Shown: in pieces, positions 49,001-54,433 of the stretch | How positions within the stretch are numbered: the first letter of the stretch is position 1 | Layout of the letters: each line of letters begins with the position of its first letter | Assembly: GCA_027943335.1 (NCBI GenBank) | Contig: BSBK01002080.1 | Coordinates: 562,001-626,000, forward strand | From: Chamaecyparis obtusa | Lineage: Eukaryota > Streptophyta > Pinopsida > Cupressales > Cupressaceae | Length of the DNA stretch: 64,000 bases | Reading direction: 5' to 3' | Notes under the pieces: model-generated | The model's database searches: none | Told to the model about the DNA's origin: nothing | What the model saw: only the letters and a program-made list of their open reading frames with translations | Position numbers and translations under genes: made by a program

Positions 49001-49195
49001 ATATGAATATGTTATAAATAACATGTTTCTAAACTTCTATCCATTTTTAAAATATTTGAAACCGCATTAAATTCCCACACATTCTAGTTTCATATAACGA
49101 AAATCATATTACCTTTTCTTGTGCCTGCTCTAACACAGATTGATTTTCACCTAATATTGTAACTGTACCATCAAATAGTGCCTGTATCCGTGCAC
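4683..49195 (-). CDS. PNP2: Polyribonucleotide nucleotidyltransferase, mitochondrial PNP2-like (3' part of gene)
   Basis: PNPase degrades and trims organellar RNA from the 3' end by phosphorolysis; the plant PNP2 type acts in mitochondria. Four exons join in phase: 49195-49113 (KH end), 45350-45207 and 7127-6066 (S1 domain and linker), 4787-4683 (second S1-like end and stop). All introns begin GT and end AG on the minus strand. The KH-S1 junction EQAQEK|VDSIVGREIELGG, the S1 motif YGAFVNLGGDTEGLLHISQL and the closing DVRGNIKLSLKD match PNP2 proteins as I remember them. A long low-complexity linker then leads to a C-terminal S1-like fold, which is typical of PNP2 and not of the chloroplast enzyme. 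The catalytic cores lie upstream of this window, so activity cannot be judged. Introns are 1,278, 38,079 and 3,762 bp. A divergent or partly decayed paralogue remains possible, because the KH piece is less conserved. Confidence 0.8.
6066..7127 (-). CDS. PNP2: PNP2-like large linker exon
   Basis: 354 codons, phase 0 at both ends. The acceptor is TTGCAG and the donor GAG|GTAATG. Residues 1-35 finish the S1 domain (ISQVSDVLSLGQQLTLKCIE, DVRGNIKLSLKD). A long Ser/Lys/Glu-rich, probably disordered linker follows, with a basic stretch (SPKKKQKSRR). The last 30 residues (CTVRVLQIRTFGLVIQLANG) start a second S1-like domain. The linker holds two tandem 47-48-codon repeats (bases 6158-6442) and a smaller repeat of KESNLPQ / KEPNLSH type. 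The frame is open throughout, which argues for a selected coding exon. Confidence 0.85.
6158..6442 (-). repeat. In-frame 141/144-bp tandem duplication in PNP2-like linker
   Basis: Two adjacent units, 6158-6298 (141 bp) and 6299-6442 (144 bp), encode DVSNxAPS..LSEFFxNV.xSDKKITCETP, then ETESIExHxKPVLV. They differ at a few bases and by one codon. Both keep the reading frame, so the duplication lengthened the linker without breaking the protein. Confidence 0.9.
8959..9978 (+). mobile_element. Non-autonomous hAT element (~1.0 kb)
   Basis: The left end reads CTTAGTTACCGG and the right end GGTAACTTAG, i.e. inverted termini CTWAGTTACC. Flanking 8-mers TTAAAAAC and TTGAAAAC form an 8-bp target duplication with one mismatch, as expected for hAT. 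The right ~200 bp (TGATCAATGA..., a C/A-rich run, then CCAGGTTCTCGTACCCG) is homologous to the right end of the larger hAT element at 10234-13784. No transposase frame lies inside, so this is an internal-deletion or MITE-like relative. Confidence 0.8.
9979..10233. other. AT-rich spacer between two hAT elements
   Basis: Plain AT-rich intron sequence. Its last eight bases, AATTAAAT (10226-10233), are the left copy of the target duplication of the next element. Confidence 0.7.
10319..10394. repeat. 36-bp-arm palindrome in hAT subterminal region
   Basis: Arms 10319-10354 and 10359-10394 are reverse complements with one mismatch, around a 4-base GTGT loop. The arm starts TCCGGAATTGGCCCTGTGGG. Pairing of the flanking GAGCTGGGTCC / GGACCCAGCTC extends the hairpin. 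It sits in the subterminal repeats of the hAT element. Confidence 0.9.
10867..13405 (+). pseudogene. hAT transposase (BED finger, DUF659, hAT dimerisation), nearly intact
   Basis: Coding exons are 10867-11986, 12093-12389, 12499-12900 and 13019-13405; the three introns (106, 109 and 118 bp) have GT-AG ends in phase 0. In order: a BED zinc finger (WTCNFCNTQY, then KLHFLGPLG), an acidic linker, a DUF659/RNase-H-like core (VSDGWKDCKNCPLINV; VITDNAKNC supplies an acidic residue; TPCTVHSLNLIL), and the C-terminal dimerisation region (SSSAAERNWSTYSFIHP, DLVYVHNNLHLL). The only damage seen is an in-frame TAG at 11062-11064 and a +1 frameshift by 11078, both just after the BED finger. The rest is open. 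A 5' UTR intron (donor near 10719, acceptor near 10853) is plausible. Confidence 0.85.
13653..13688. repeat. (TA)n microsatellite in hAT right end
   Basis: About 36 bases of TA repeat inside the right subterminal region. The corresponding place in the smaller relative (9846-9900) is also simple-sequence. Confidence 0.9.
13785..14563. other. AT-rich intron sequence ending in an LTR-head motif
   Basis: No gene. It ends TTGGGGACATTACA (to 14563), the reverse complement of the TGTAATGTCCCC head shared by the gypsy-type LTRs in this window. The stretch may therefore be part of a decayed minus-strand LTR whose other end I cannot find. Confidence 0.35.
14564..15023 (+). mobile_element. Putative LTR/leader of gag-protease retroelement
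   Basis: It lies directly 5' of a methionine-tRNA-type primer binding site and reads through to the gag frame, as an LTR would. No second copy was seen, so the boundaries are inferred only from position. Confidence 0.35.
15024..15035 (+). other. Primer binding site (tRNA-Met type)
   Basis: TGGTATCAGAGC, the complement of the 3' end of plant initiator tRNA-Met, used to prime minus-strand DNA synthesis in most plant LTR retrotransposons. It lies 44 bases before the gag ATG at 15079. Confidence 0.85.
15079..16227 (+). pseudogene. Ty3/gypsy gag, frameshifted
   Basis: It starts MAEEDELPQRMNKW (15079), shifts frame by 15117 (VELAKLVREQMAENRKIREE) and again near 15400. The retrotransposon gag core then reads LKGSALTWWNFIQ, and farther on VNTYTEEFMKLC. 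An Arg/Gly-rich stretch and a CCHC knuckle follow, in which His is replaced by Asn (CFNCNQEGNIENRC), so zinc binding is likely lost. Gag packages element RNA. The nearby 16233 frame continues the same polyprotein after another shift. Confidence 0.85.
16233..16589 (+). pseudogene. Retropepsin fragment of the same gypsy element
   Basis: RKSLFKTTCKSGGKVCKVLI leads to the active-site motif, which reads DSRSTENFV where active retroelement proteases have D-S/T-G. The Gly to Arg change should inactivate it. EEQAWVDFQIGSYNDR follows, then homology ends abruptly near 16545. Reverse transcriptase, RNase H and integrase are absent, so the element is 3'-truncated. Confidence 0.8.
17181..17830 (-). repeat. 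Three tandem-repeat blocks inside the non-autonomous element
   Basis: Block 1 is three 41-bp units starting GTGGATTGCCTCCATCGG at 17181, 17222 and 17263. Block 2 (about 17290-17640) has units pairing CTCATGATATC-type palindromes with AGTACTCAAGAG and GCATTGGCCT words. Block 3 (about 17660-17830) is three ~57-bp units containing ATCTGTTTCAGCCATCACAA. All three recur in the same order, on the other strand, in the copy at 47275-48557. Confidence 0.85.
18811..19114 (-). repeat. 5' LTR of the GTTAT-type element, with (TA)n tract
   Basis: The copy in 16788-17049 is nearly the same sequence (GATCGATTGCAAATGTAAT in one, GACCGATTGCAAATGTAAT in the other). Both carry the palindrome GACATGTCCCTTCATGGGAC and a TATA-like GTATTTATACAT. 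A TA run of ~40 bases at about 19009-19051 is expanded only here. Confidence 0.85.
19120..20909 (+). mobile_element. Decayed long-LTR sequence (candidate)
   Basis: No coding frame. The stretch ends GGAAGGGCATTACA at 20909. One base later comes TTGATATCAAAGC, which resembles the primer site TTGGTATCAGAGC with two G-to-A changes. That makes this a likely degraded 5' LTR, but no matching second LTR was recognised downstream. Confidence 0.35.
20911..20923 (+). other. Degenerate primer binding site
   Basis: TTGATATCAAAGC matches TTGGTATCAGAGC except for two G-to-A transitions, the kind expected after cytosine methylation and deamination. Confidence 0.5.
20924..23941. other. Decayed retroelement interior / intron filler
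   Basis: No frame of interest. A 39-bp tandem duplication starting ATGTTGATGATGACATTGAT lies at 22422-22499. Near 23115-23140 TTTAGGGGCGACGAGGGGACG looks like a polypurine tract, so a retroelement interior may end there. The last five bases, CTTAA (23937-23941), are the target duplication of the next element. Confidence 0.4.
23942..25667 (+). repeat. 5' LTR of the gypsy element
   Basis: It matches 28291-30016 almost base for base. It contains an imperfect palindrome around GACTTACTATTTTTAGTAAG and the pair GAGCCAGCTGGGCTC near the 3' end, features also seen in the solo LTR at 42443. An open frame at 25077-25274 is duplicated in the other LTR and is not a gene. Confidence 0.93.
25669..25680 (+). 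other. Primer binding site (tRNA-Met type)
   Basis: TGGTATCAGAGC, one base after the 5' LTR. Confidence 0.92.
25720..26926 (+). pseudogene. Ty3/gypsy gag, broken
   Basis: It begins MADKFIPGGYYTRRDRNSPP and shifts frame near 25985 to a run of Arg/Asp repeats (NDRRVDDRRDYDRHDYRADH). The gag core LTLDHFDGSGKTTARAWVHK follows, then FYLDGVAHDWWYH and EFVDRLIERFDRKEPETYF. Stops at about 26258, 26624 and 26924 interrupt one long frame. Just past the last stop CYWCKEPYDREHTC is the zinc knuckle. Confidence 0.85.
26933..27448 (+). pseudogene. Gag knuckle and retropepsin of the gypsy element
   Basis: CYWCKEPYDREHTC lies at residues ~6-19. The protease motif is MLDTGTSHNFIHERL (residues ~98-112), with an intact D-T-G catalytic triad. 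DLGEMDIVLGMQ follows, the usual close of the protease, and then a TAG. Immediately after it the polymerase region is missing. Confidence 0.85.
27501..28175 (+). CDS. Accessory reading frame downstream of deleted pol (paired NPLF motif)
   Basis: Two consecutive frames: 27501-27779 holds HFVNNPLFDVDVSMAYDNPL then FEFSDDPL; 27783-28175 holds YDHDDDDVWDPICAPTHQ and later a Ser/Tyr-rich stretch. The double NPLF motif, an acidic D/E run and WDP recur with the same spacing in the minus-strand element (bases 37840-37950). I know no domain for it. It lies where some gypsy elements carry an extra ORF after integrase. Function unknown. Confidence 0.5.
28254..28275 (+). promoter_or_regulatory. Perfect hairpin just upstream of polypurine tract
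   Basis: GATTGCTTG-AGGA-CAAGCAATC, arms of 9 bp with no mismatch. The same hairpin with loop AGGG occurs beside the polypurine tract of the minus-strand element (36857-36878), and a decayed version lies at 59821-59842. Confidence 0.8.
28278..28290 (+). other. Polypurine tract
   Basis: GGGAAGGGAGGAC immediately before the TGTAATGT start of the 3' LTR; it primes plus-strand DNA synthesis. Confidence 0.85.
28291..30016 (+). repeat. 3' LTR of the gypsy element
   Basis: Same length as the 5' LTR (1726 bp) and ending TTCACA before the CTTAA duplication. Confidence 0.93.
30198..31535 (-). pseudogene. Degenerate TE coding sequence, tandemly duplicated (690-bp period)
   Basis: Two units, about 30198-30887 and 30888-31535, share ATCATGAACGTTCTT..., AAGAGCTATAGGGGGAACAA and CATTCTGGAGCGCCTAAATG. 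On the minus strand one frame (30773-30486) reads QHLGAPEWLKERMQKDLEEE, then KVTRDESGLRNLHVVVPKVD. The second unit has lost part of this and is more decayed. It continues the degenerate coding region to its right. I do not recognise the family. Confidence 0.55.
31600..33560 (-). pseudogene. Degenerate minus-strand TE protein, family unknown
   Basis: Pieces of one protein are spread over frames with many stops: ELKGFLPKLNVVLKWKEVGD (33475 downward), PWMWYFIYELTNGVKAMDWS with RMRSDNLDEQFMNLERSRTF (32930 downward), and an acidic/basic stretch EEGDPLEKEERGERKSVIQE (31870 downward). The order runs N to C from high to low coordinates and then into the duplicated block. It looks like an old repeat-encoded protein, not a host gene. 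No catalytic motif seen. Confidence 0.45.
33990..34960. repeat. Highly degenerate tandem array, ~65-85-bp units
   Basis: Units contain variants of TGGGCGCACATTAGA, GG(A/T)GGATTTT and TTAGCCAAATTCC. About ten to twelve copies can be followed, with irregular spacing and drift. No coding potential. Confidence 0.6.
34961..35989. other. AT-rich spacer and unassigned sequence
   Basis: 35150-35420 is almost pure A/T. GGGGACATTATA at 35421-35432 is a diverged LTR-head motif. 35433-35989 shows no recognisable feature; its CACTT at 35985-35989 abuts the next LTR. Confidence 0.5.
35990..36839 (-). repeat. 3' LTR of the PDS5-carrying gypsy-type element
   Basis: On the minus strand it starts TGTAATGTCCCCTTTTTCGG and ends GGGATATTACA (850 bp). 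It shares a GTTGACTTACTATAAATAGT palindrome with the solo LTR at 42443 and the analogous motif in the 23942 LTR. A polypurine tract lies beside it at 36840-36853. No second copy was found, so the element lacks its 5' LTR. Confidence 0.7.
36762..37247 (-). CDS. Accessory frame 2 of the PDS5-carrying element
   Basis: It is open for 161 codons and its end overlaps the LTR. GVIWDSSTSMINALLLCGSD then EWLHNSGH duplicates IVWDPNISMTDALLFWGSNE then WLHLTGH of the frame just upstream, so an internal duplication of about 560 bp created it. No known domain. Confidence 0.4.
   Translation of the reverse strand: MWDPGGTFLWLVIIQGADWYDVGFPPSFDLSGACDFSWSEVLSWIEDLLIDDGSTWQVDSTDHAHGVIWDSSTSMINALLLCGSDEWLHNSGHVCIRFAQQIGGAASLRLVWDLGILVTTCRYDCLRASNLWEGRICNVPFFGHIISYCVVSHFIMVRWAN
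36857..36878 (-). promoter_or_regulatory. Hairpin upstream of polypurine tract
   Basis: On the minus strand it reads GATTGCTTG-AGGG-CAAGCAATC, the same 9-bp stem as at 28254-28275, with GGGAAGGGAGG a few bases on toward the LTR. Confidence 0.8.
37467..38835 (-). pseudogene. Gag zinc finger, coiled coil and NPLF accessory frame, with stops
   Basis: One frame with three in-frame stops (after the finger, before LEAFSDSCNEES, and at 38241-38243). It starts CFICQEDWTHEHFCG (C-x2-C-x5-H-x2-C-like spacing, gag knuckle-like). A glutamine/aspartate-rich coiled coil follows (SQLKVNDDAIIAALVHHDST; NKLNRELSVTQGTLKHTHIA), then DNSLFEMGASLTFDNPLFEL and a D/E run ending RIWDPG. The paired NPLF segment aligns without gaps to the one at 27690-27776 in the other gypsy element. 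Confidence 0.55.
38854..39654 (-). pseudogene. PDS5-like HEAT-repeat fragment captured by a retroelement
   Basis: 266 uninterrupted codons without introns. HPHKDVSFVVVSCLSEITRI, TPYTDYIWRQVLQLIVDSLG, AKILELMARNRIFIHMLNLD and HHPDKVKTCIKTIMFLILDE follow, in order, the conserved blocks near the N-terminus of plant PDS5 cohesion cofactors, which regulate cohesin on chromatin. Host PDS5 genes have many introns, so an intronless copy implies capture of spliced RNA. It lies just upstream of a gag-type zinc finger in a different frame, so an ancestral fusion is possible. The open frame may still reflect recent capture or selection. Typed pseudogene because the element is truncated. Confidence 0.75.
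39700..40380. other. Unassigned intron sequence
   Basis: No coding frame or repeat boundary recognised between the PDS5-like frame and the LTR-like segment to the right. Confidence 0.4.
40381..41011 (+). mobile_element. LTR-like promoter segment with aspartate-type primer site
   Basis: A TATA box AGGTATATAAAC (40452-40463) is followed by a leader rich in CAAG/CATTC words. The segment ends CATGTACACA just before ATGGCGCCAATGTGGGG (41011-41027). TGGCGCC is the usual 5' part of the tRNA-Asp primer site of Athila/Tat-type gypsy elements. No second LTR was found; the left boundary is uncertain. Confidence 0.5.
41340..42442. other. AT-rich sequence with LTR-head motif
   Basis: TATAATGTCCCACTC at 41347 resembles the local LTR head. 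The rest is A/T-rich without frames. It ends with TATTT (42438-42442), the target duplication of the solo LTR. Confidence 0.4.
42443..43893 (-). mobile_element. Solo LTR of a gypsy element
   Basis: 1451 bp. On the minus strand it starts TGTAATGTCCCCATTTTGAG and ends GGGCTCTTTACA, with perfect TATTT duplications at 42438-42442 and 43894-43898. No interior or partner LTR adjoins it, so it was left by recombination between two LTRs. It shares the GAGCCAGCTGGGCTC end and the GACTTATTATAAATAGTAAG palindrome with the 23942 and 35990 LTRs. Confidence 0.9.
43894..45206. other. Unassigned intron sequence
   Basis: No frame of interest or repeat boundary seen. Ends at the donor of the S1 exon. Confidence 0.5.
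45207..45350 (-). CDS. PNP2: PNP2-like S1-domain exon
   Basis: Forty-eight codons, phase 0 at both ends: VDSIVGREIELGGLYKGVVT, SIKDYGAFVNLGGDTEGLLH, ISQLSHDQ. Acceptor GTGAATAG, donor CAG|GTGGAT. This is the RNA-binding S1 beta-barrel that follows the KH domain in all PNPases. Confidence 0.9.
45370..46230 (-). repeat. 427-bp tandem duplication carrying copies of an exon edge
   Basis: Units 45370-45796 and 45797 to about 46230 are near-identical. Each starts with a ~28-bp copy of the 5' edge of the S1 exon (GTCAATTCTATTGTTGTTCG against GTTGATTCTATTGTTGGACG in the exon, minus strand). In both copies the acceptor AG reads TG. Confidence 0.85.
46600..47145 (-). pseudogene. BED-finger hAT transposase fragment
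   Basis: KYAKGSFNPKKPLLQFASRV leads, after a frameshift, to GSYSRAYCHLLWKAGQGVEG and CKKITQEEKLEATRLH. The GSYSRVxxHLL.xxGxGVxxCxKIT pattern is that of BED zinc fingers in hAT transposases. The first zinc cysteines can only be read in another frame. No core or dimerisation domain nearby. Confidence 0.5.
47275..48557 (+). mobile_element. 5'-truncated copy of the non-autonomous LTR element
   Basis: The 3' LTR is 48235-48557 (TGTTGATGTTTGTAG...TTTAACA), with polypurine tract CTAAGAGGGAG before it. The interior repeats, in reverse orientation, the blocks of 16788-19114: ATCTGTTTCAGCCATC-type units (47340-47600), hairpin units (47640-47965) and three 41-bp GGAGGCAATCCAC units (about 47996-48105). 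Homology begins at GACGACTTCCAAACA near 47280; no 5' LTR or primer site. Confidence 0.82.
48558..49112. other. Intron sequence with a GC-rich hAT-end-like patch
   Basis: 48640-48720 (GTCGTCCCCTAAAAATTGGC, later CATCCCCGTCCCCTAAAATG) resembles hAT terminal sequences, as does 52130-52325. No paired terminus was identified. Confidence 0.35.
49113..49195 (-). CDS. PNP2: PNP2-like KH-domain exon
   Basis: 83 bases entering in phase 1 (GG|T split glycine): GARIQALFDGTVTILGENQS then VLEQAQEK. Acceptor ATTGCAG, donor AAG|GTAATA. It corresponds to the last strand and helix of the KH domain after the GxxG loop. Confidence 0.8.
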
Positions 49196-50234
49196 CTGCA
49201 ATATCAAGTATCCACACTTTAATTATCAGTAACTAAAAATTTCAATACAAAATAGAAAAATGTTTAATAAATTTCATACTTGCAGACATATCAACGACAA
49301 TTTCATGACTTTTGTCCATTTATTTGTATTTAATTTGGCAAGTCTCCAATACTGCAGTTGAGGTTCATTTCATAATGGTTGACTAAATTTCTAGATCTCC
49401 AATTTTTCCTTATTATAACTAAGATGAATTAATCAATAACCAATCGTTCCATAAGCATAATTTCCAAATCAAAATCATTCTCAAATACATGAAATAAGAA
49501 AATATTTGAGTAGTCCAGAAACTGAAATTCTAGCATTACCAAAAACAACTACAAATCACATTCAACACAAAAACCTAAATCCTTGTATTCAATTACTCAG
49601 GAATCTGAAATTCTACCATTATGGAGAATAGCTAAAGATCATATTCACCACAAACCCAAATTATTTAAGCTTTTGTGTAACAAAAAAAGGTTGTGTGGCA
49701 TATAGAAAGGAAATACAAGACACCATAAATACAAGGAGAGTATGCAAACTATGTTCCACAGCATTTCCGGGACGGGATGGGGGCAGCAGGGGACGCATTT
49801 CTGGAACATTTCCTAAAGAGCCAAAAATAGGGGATGGCAGTATACAAAGTTTTAATATATGTGTGTGTGTGCGTTTGAATTTTTCAAAATATATTAAGAT
49901 ATTATAGATAGAGAGAAGGAAAGAGAGATATGTCAATAATTGATTATTAACTAGACAATATGCAAATAAATCACCGATTCACGACTTACAACAATAGTAT
50001 AACAACATAAATGATAATAGCAGCAGTAAAAATCAGTATAACAGCATTATAACAATAATCTCAAACATCAAAATATAACAGGCTACAGGCACAGCCTATG
50101 AAACTAAGCCTTGTTCTACCTATCAAATATCCAAAGGCTCAAAATCATCTGCGTCACTATCTCCCTCTGGCAGAAATGGATCATCCAATGAATGTTTAAA
50201 TTTTAAATTCAATGGCCTTATAGTGTGTGTGTGT
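49196..50234. other. Unassigned intron sequence
   Basis: A GC-rich patch at 49760-49840 (GGGACGGGATGGGGGCAGCA) again recalls hAT termini. A short GT run lies near 49861 and another just before the next element. Confidence 0.4.
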
Positions 50235-51340
50235 CATAGTTATAGGACTCAGCGAGTCCCGAGCCAAGTCAAGCTTGCAGAGTCTTTTGAGCTCTGCCAG
50301 TTGACTCAGCCGAGTCCTAGCGAGTTCTTCGAGGACTCGTAGAGTCCAAGGACTCTGCTTATTCGGCGAGTCCTGTCAGGAGGACTCTATTGCGGCCAGC
50401 CAATGTATTTTTTAATTATTTTTTTGCGTTATATTGCCATTACAAGTTTAATATCAGACAAGTGATTATTTCAGATCGATCAACAGCAGTAAACTTGCAT
50501 ATACTTTACAAAATATATCAGGGATGGCCGATGCTCTCAACATAGTAGTAATCTCACTGCACATTTGAAAAATAATATCAGAAACAACACTATTCCTTAC
50601 ACTTGATCGACAAAACTCATTCCTATAATGTTTGATATTTAGACAAGACAAGAATCATAACATCCGCAGGCATCATCTACTTGAGATCAGAATCACTAAG
50701 AAGATACCAGACTTAGCAACTCATACTTGATTGATATAATACATTTATTTAGCCATCCATATTGAAGCCATCTAGATCAAAAAAAATTGAATAAGGTTAT
50801 TTAGTATTATATATGATTTATTGTTCAAGACATTTGGATATAGGAATAATCATTGCAATCCAAAGATCATTTCCATCATTTATTAAATTATTATCATTGT
50901 ATTAGTAATAAGGAAATTGATACTTGCAATTAGCAGATTTTTACATCTGATTGCTGCTCTTTAGTCTTTTCTACCTCCTCTCTTAGGGAAACAATTTCCA
51001 AGTCAAGCTTCTCACATTCCAAGATTTTCACTTTTCGCTGAATTTTCAAAACATCTTCAATGCATTTGGCTTCTTCAACTTGAATCTTCAAATCCATTCT
51101 AGTTTAACAATTAACTTATTTCCTTCAGAACTTCGCATTTATACTTATGTGATCAATGTAAACTTGTGTATGTGTGCAAAGTAGCTTCTATTTATCTCAG
51201 TTATTGTCTCTTTGATGTTAATTGATTGAATGATGCATAAAAAAAGTTTTAAATCCTTAAAAATCTTTGAATTTCTTGGGTTTTTCAATTTGTCATGTCC
51301 TTGCCGAGTCCGGATGTTGAGTCCGAGTCTTGTAACTATG
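50235..51340 (-). mobile_element. Non-autonomous TIR element (hAT-like), 1.1 kb
   Basis: The left end CATAGTTATAGGACTC pairs with the right end GAGTCTTGTAACTATG (14 of 16 bp). GAGTCC/GGACTC words crowd both subterminal regions. Flanks are GTGTGTGT and ATATGTGT, a possible 8-bp duplication in GT repeat with two mismatches. It lacks a transposase and encloses a gag-like coiled-coil frame. Confidence 0.65.
50930..51097 (-). pseudogene. Coiled-coil gag-like fragment inside the TIR element
   Basis: ATG-to-stop frame of 55 codons: MDLKIQVEEAKCIEDVLKIQ, then ECEKLDLEIVSLREEVEKTK. The heptad-like E/L/K pattern resembles the coiled-coil region common in plant retroelement gag-like proteins. Too short for the ORF to be informative by itself. 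Confidence 0.4.
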
Positions 51341-54267
51341 ATATGTGTGTGTGTGTGTGTGTGTGTCAGTGTAACACCAGTGTTGGGGTACATCGGGATG
51401 CCGAGACAAGTTTCCAGGACGAGGAGACAAAGGGCCTCAATTTTTGGACGACGGGAGGACAGCAGTAGGGGGATGGCGGTGTGTTGTATACTATACATAT
51501 AGATCTTGAAATTCTAGTTATGAAATGATGTTTAAGTATAACATACTAAATTGAAATACTTCAACATAGCAAAATTGCAACACGAACCAAAACCATTGAA
51601 CATTTAACATAGTAACATAGTAGATACCCAATAGTAACATTCAAAAATCAAAAATCAAATAGAAATTCAAGGACCCATCCCACCGGCTATGTGCTTGCGG
51701 ATTGGCGGTACTCGATACTCCAAGTACCTGGCACGAGGACATCCCAAGGACGGGTACTTCGAGGTTTTTTTCAATTACTTTGAGGGTTTCACTATTGTGT
51801 GTGTGTGTATATATATAATACAATAAAAACAATATTACTTGAATTGTTTTTATTCTAATAATTAAATATTTAAAAGCTATCAAATTAGAATATATAATTA
51901 TATTATATTTTTATTTAATATAAATTTTTTTAACATATGTTTGTTATGATGAATATTAAAAAACTTAAATTAAATATTAGATTTATAATTTTAATATATA
52001 AAATATTAAACATATTTAATCACAAATTTTATCATCTAGGGGCACAAATTTGAACTTTGTGGGCCCCCACATAGTCGATTTGACATCCCAAAACTCATCT
52101 TCTTTTATTTCCTTTGGGGACGGATCAGGGACGTTTCGAGCGTCCCCTAGGCGTTTCGGGGATGAATCGCTGTCCCCATATGTTAGGGGACATTTCCTAA
52201 GGTTTCCTGCTGTTTTTTGAAATCGGGGATGGCTGGGGGACATTTCCTTTTCGTCCCACTATCCCCTAAACGTTTTGGGGATGGAAATGAGTCCCCTAAG
52301 GACAGTAAATGTGTTTCCGTGTAACGTAGTATGCAAACAATTAACATGGAGAAACAACCATGAAGTAGAAAACCTCAGTTAAAATTGAGTGCCGCTTTTC
52401 TTTCCTCTAAAACACTTAGGTTTCATGTTTAAAAAAATTTCTGCAGTATACATAGTTTTCTACTAGGCTTTTCTCACATTGAAGAGAACCTCTAACAAGA
52501 ATTAAACATTGTTTCCCCTTCAGTTTTATAATCCATTAGAAAAATTATAGTTATCAATCATATTATCCCTACCCTTCCACAGTCGTCTTGATAATGGGAT
52601 TAAACCAGTCCATGACTTTAGTTACCTACAGTCTCTTGGCTAAAAATTCATCAATAATTCTCCAAAAAAAATGACTCAGTCAATTGTAGTGTTCTGGTTC
52701 ATTTTCCCTTTATTTTCTGTAAAAGTGTCCACCTGAAACAAAATAATACATTATTTTACCCTCCACAAATACTTGTGTGTATGTAGGCACCAGCATGCTC
52801 CAAAGAGGCTTTTATATTGAGCCATCACCTGCATTAGCTCTGCTCATTCACTCCCCCATTGTATTCTACTTATTAATTCCTTAATCACCCACATGATCCA
52901 TTTCAGATCAAAAACAAAAAGTTGTCTGTATAAATAAAACAACGATAAGAATGCATTATATCAGTCAGAATACATTCTATCCAATTGACTGGTATACTTT
53001 AAATGATAGTTATAGACCATTAGGCAATTTATTATGTTTTAACCAACAGCTGTTGGTCCTAAAAATAGAACTTCCACTGTCACAGTAAAGGCAAATGATT
53101 TAATGGCAGGTACTCCAGAATCCATAATAGCAAGTATTGGACTTAACACTGATGCAAAAGCATTATTCTCTACATTTGTTGTAAGGTGTTCAATTTTATG
53201 ATTTGCGATTCCAATTATTCTTTTGTCCAGTAGCAGCCATTCATAGTTTGGTGCCATAGAATTCGAAGTACACAATTCTGAGGCCAATTACCTGTGAATC
53301 AGAATTCCTCTCATCGGCTGCCCATCATCTCAGCACACTCCTCTCGAGCATCTCATACAGGAAGCATGCACACTTAGAGCTACATTGAAGCAGCTGACAC
53401 CTAGTAGGGCCACTTCTTTGCATTCAGCTGGTACATGTCTTCTTTTCAAACACCTTCACTTTTTTGCTCATTTTCTTCATTTTTTCATGACTTGTGTCAC
53501 ATGGAACTCGATTTATTTATTTTTTTGCAGGGTGTAAATTTATGTAGCCAAAAATTATGTTTTTGTTAATAGATATTAAATTTTATGGTACACCTATTTT
53601 TCCCCAAGATCATGTACCAGTTCAGTCCGAATCTATCACTCACTATGAGTAGAGTACCCTCTTGAGCGCCCGGGTTACCTTTGGGTCCTTCTATGAAGGA
53701 CCCACAAGGAACCTACGTGCCTAGGCAATACCCATACAGACCACACTTATCCACAATTAGAGATGCCAAAAAAGTAATTTTTTCAGTTAAAACAAAAAAT
53801 CAAACTATAATGCCCCCCAATGCATCCATTTGCTCTAAAGTGAGGGTATTTTTGTTTGCAACTCATTTTGACAAACACAAAACACTAAGAAGGGCAATTT
53901 TTTTTCCTCCAGGCTGCCCTTGTGTAATAACCCCAATGAGATCTCACCCAAATTGTATATTCACATAGCAGATTTAATCAAACAGTTGGCATGAATCTCA
54001 TTGTATGCCTATCAATTCCAAACTAAACTCCATTTTGTTTTGCTTGTTTTGTATATTTTCAAACACAATGTACAGATTACTATTGCAGAAGCTTGCATAG
54101 ATTGAAGAGAGTTAAGTATTAGTATACAACTGAAATAACAATTTCTTATGTATTTATTAATTATAGTTCCTTGAACAGATTTACCATTCAACAGAAATAA
54201 ACATTACTATAGTAGAATTCTCTGACCTCAAATATTGCCAGTATGAAATAATCAAATATTCATGTAC
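51341..54267. other. Intron sequence with hAT-terminus-like patches
   Basis: 51376-51480, 51660-51770 and 52060-52325 are GC-rich with CGAGGACG/GGGGACATTTCC words ending CGTTTCCG-like and GTGTAAC, typical of decayed hAT ends. No matching pair could be joined. 52330-54267 shows no feature. Confidence 0.35.
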
Positions 54268-54407
54268 TGATTGGAACCTTTTACGTTGGCTGTCGGTGCA
54301 TTCTTCGAGGAGACTGGCTGCCAATCATCATAGGAAATCAGTCCATGCCTGTAGAAATTACTATCACACCTTTTCTGTTGTATTTCTGAAACTGCATGTA
54401 TGAGAAT
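54268..54407 (-). CDS. PNP2: Tentative PNP2-like exon (core-to-KH linker)
   Basis: 140 bases open in one frame after the acceptor TTTTATGTGTTTTCAG, ending at TCA|GTACAT. ILIHAVSEI resembles ILDHMEREI and NAPTANVKGSNQ resembles the NSPRLATLKYSND segment that precede the KH GxxG loop in PNP2 proteins as I remember them. The spacing between the two is longer than usual and the GxxG exon was not found, so the assignment is weak. A stray open frame is the alternative. Confidence 0.35.
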
Positions 54408-54433
54408 CTGAAAACACATAAAATGCACCTTTA

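Noticed and set aside
51370..52325. A single hAT element between GTGTAACACC and CCGTGTAAC
   Set aside because: The two ends are direct-like and not inverted, and no flanking 8-bp duplication was found.
53039..53287. Minus-strand frame with ASVLSPILAIMDSGVP, reminiscent of the PNPase core ASVCGGSxALMDAGIP
   Set aside because: Catalytic residues absent, no good splice sites, and it lies downstream of where the core should be relative to the KH exons.
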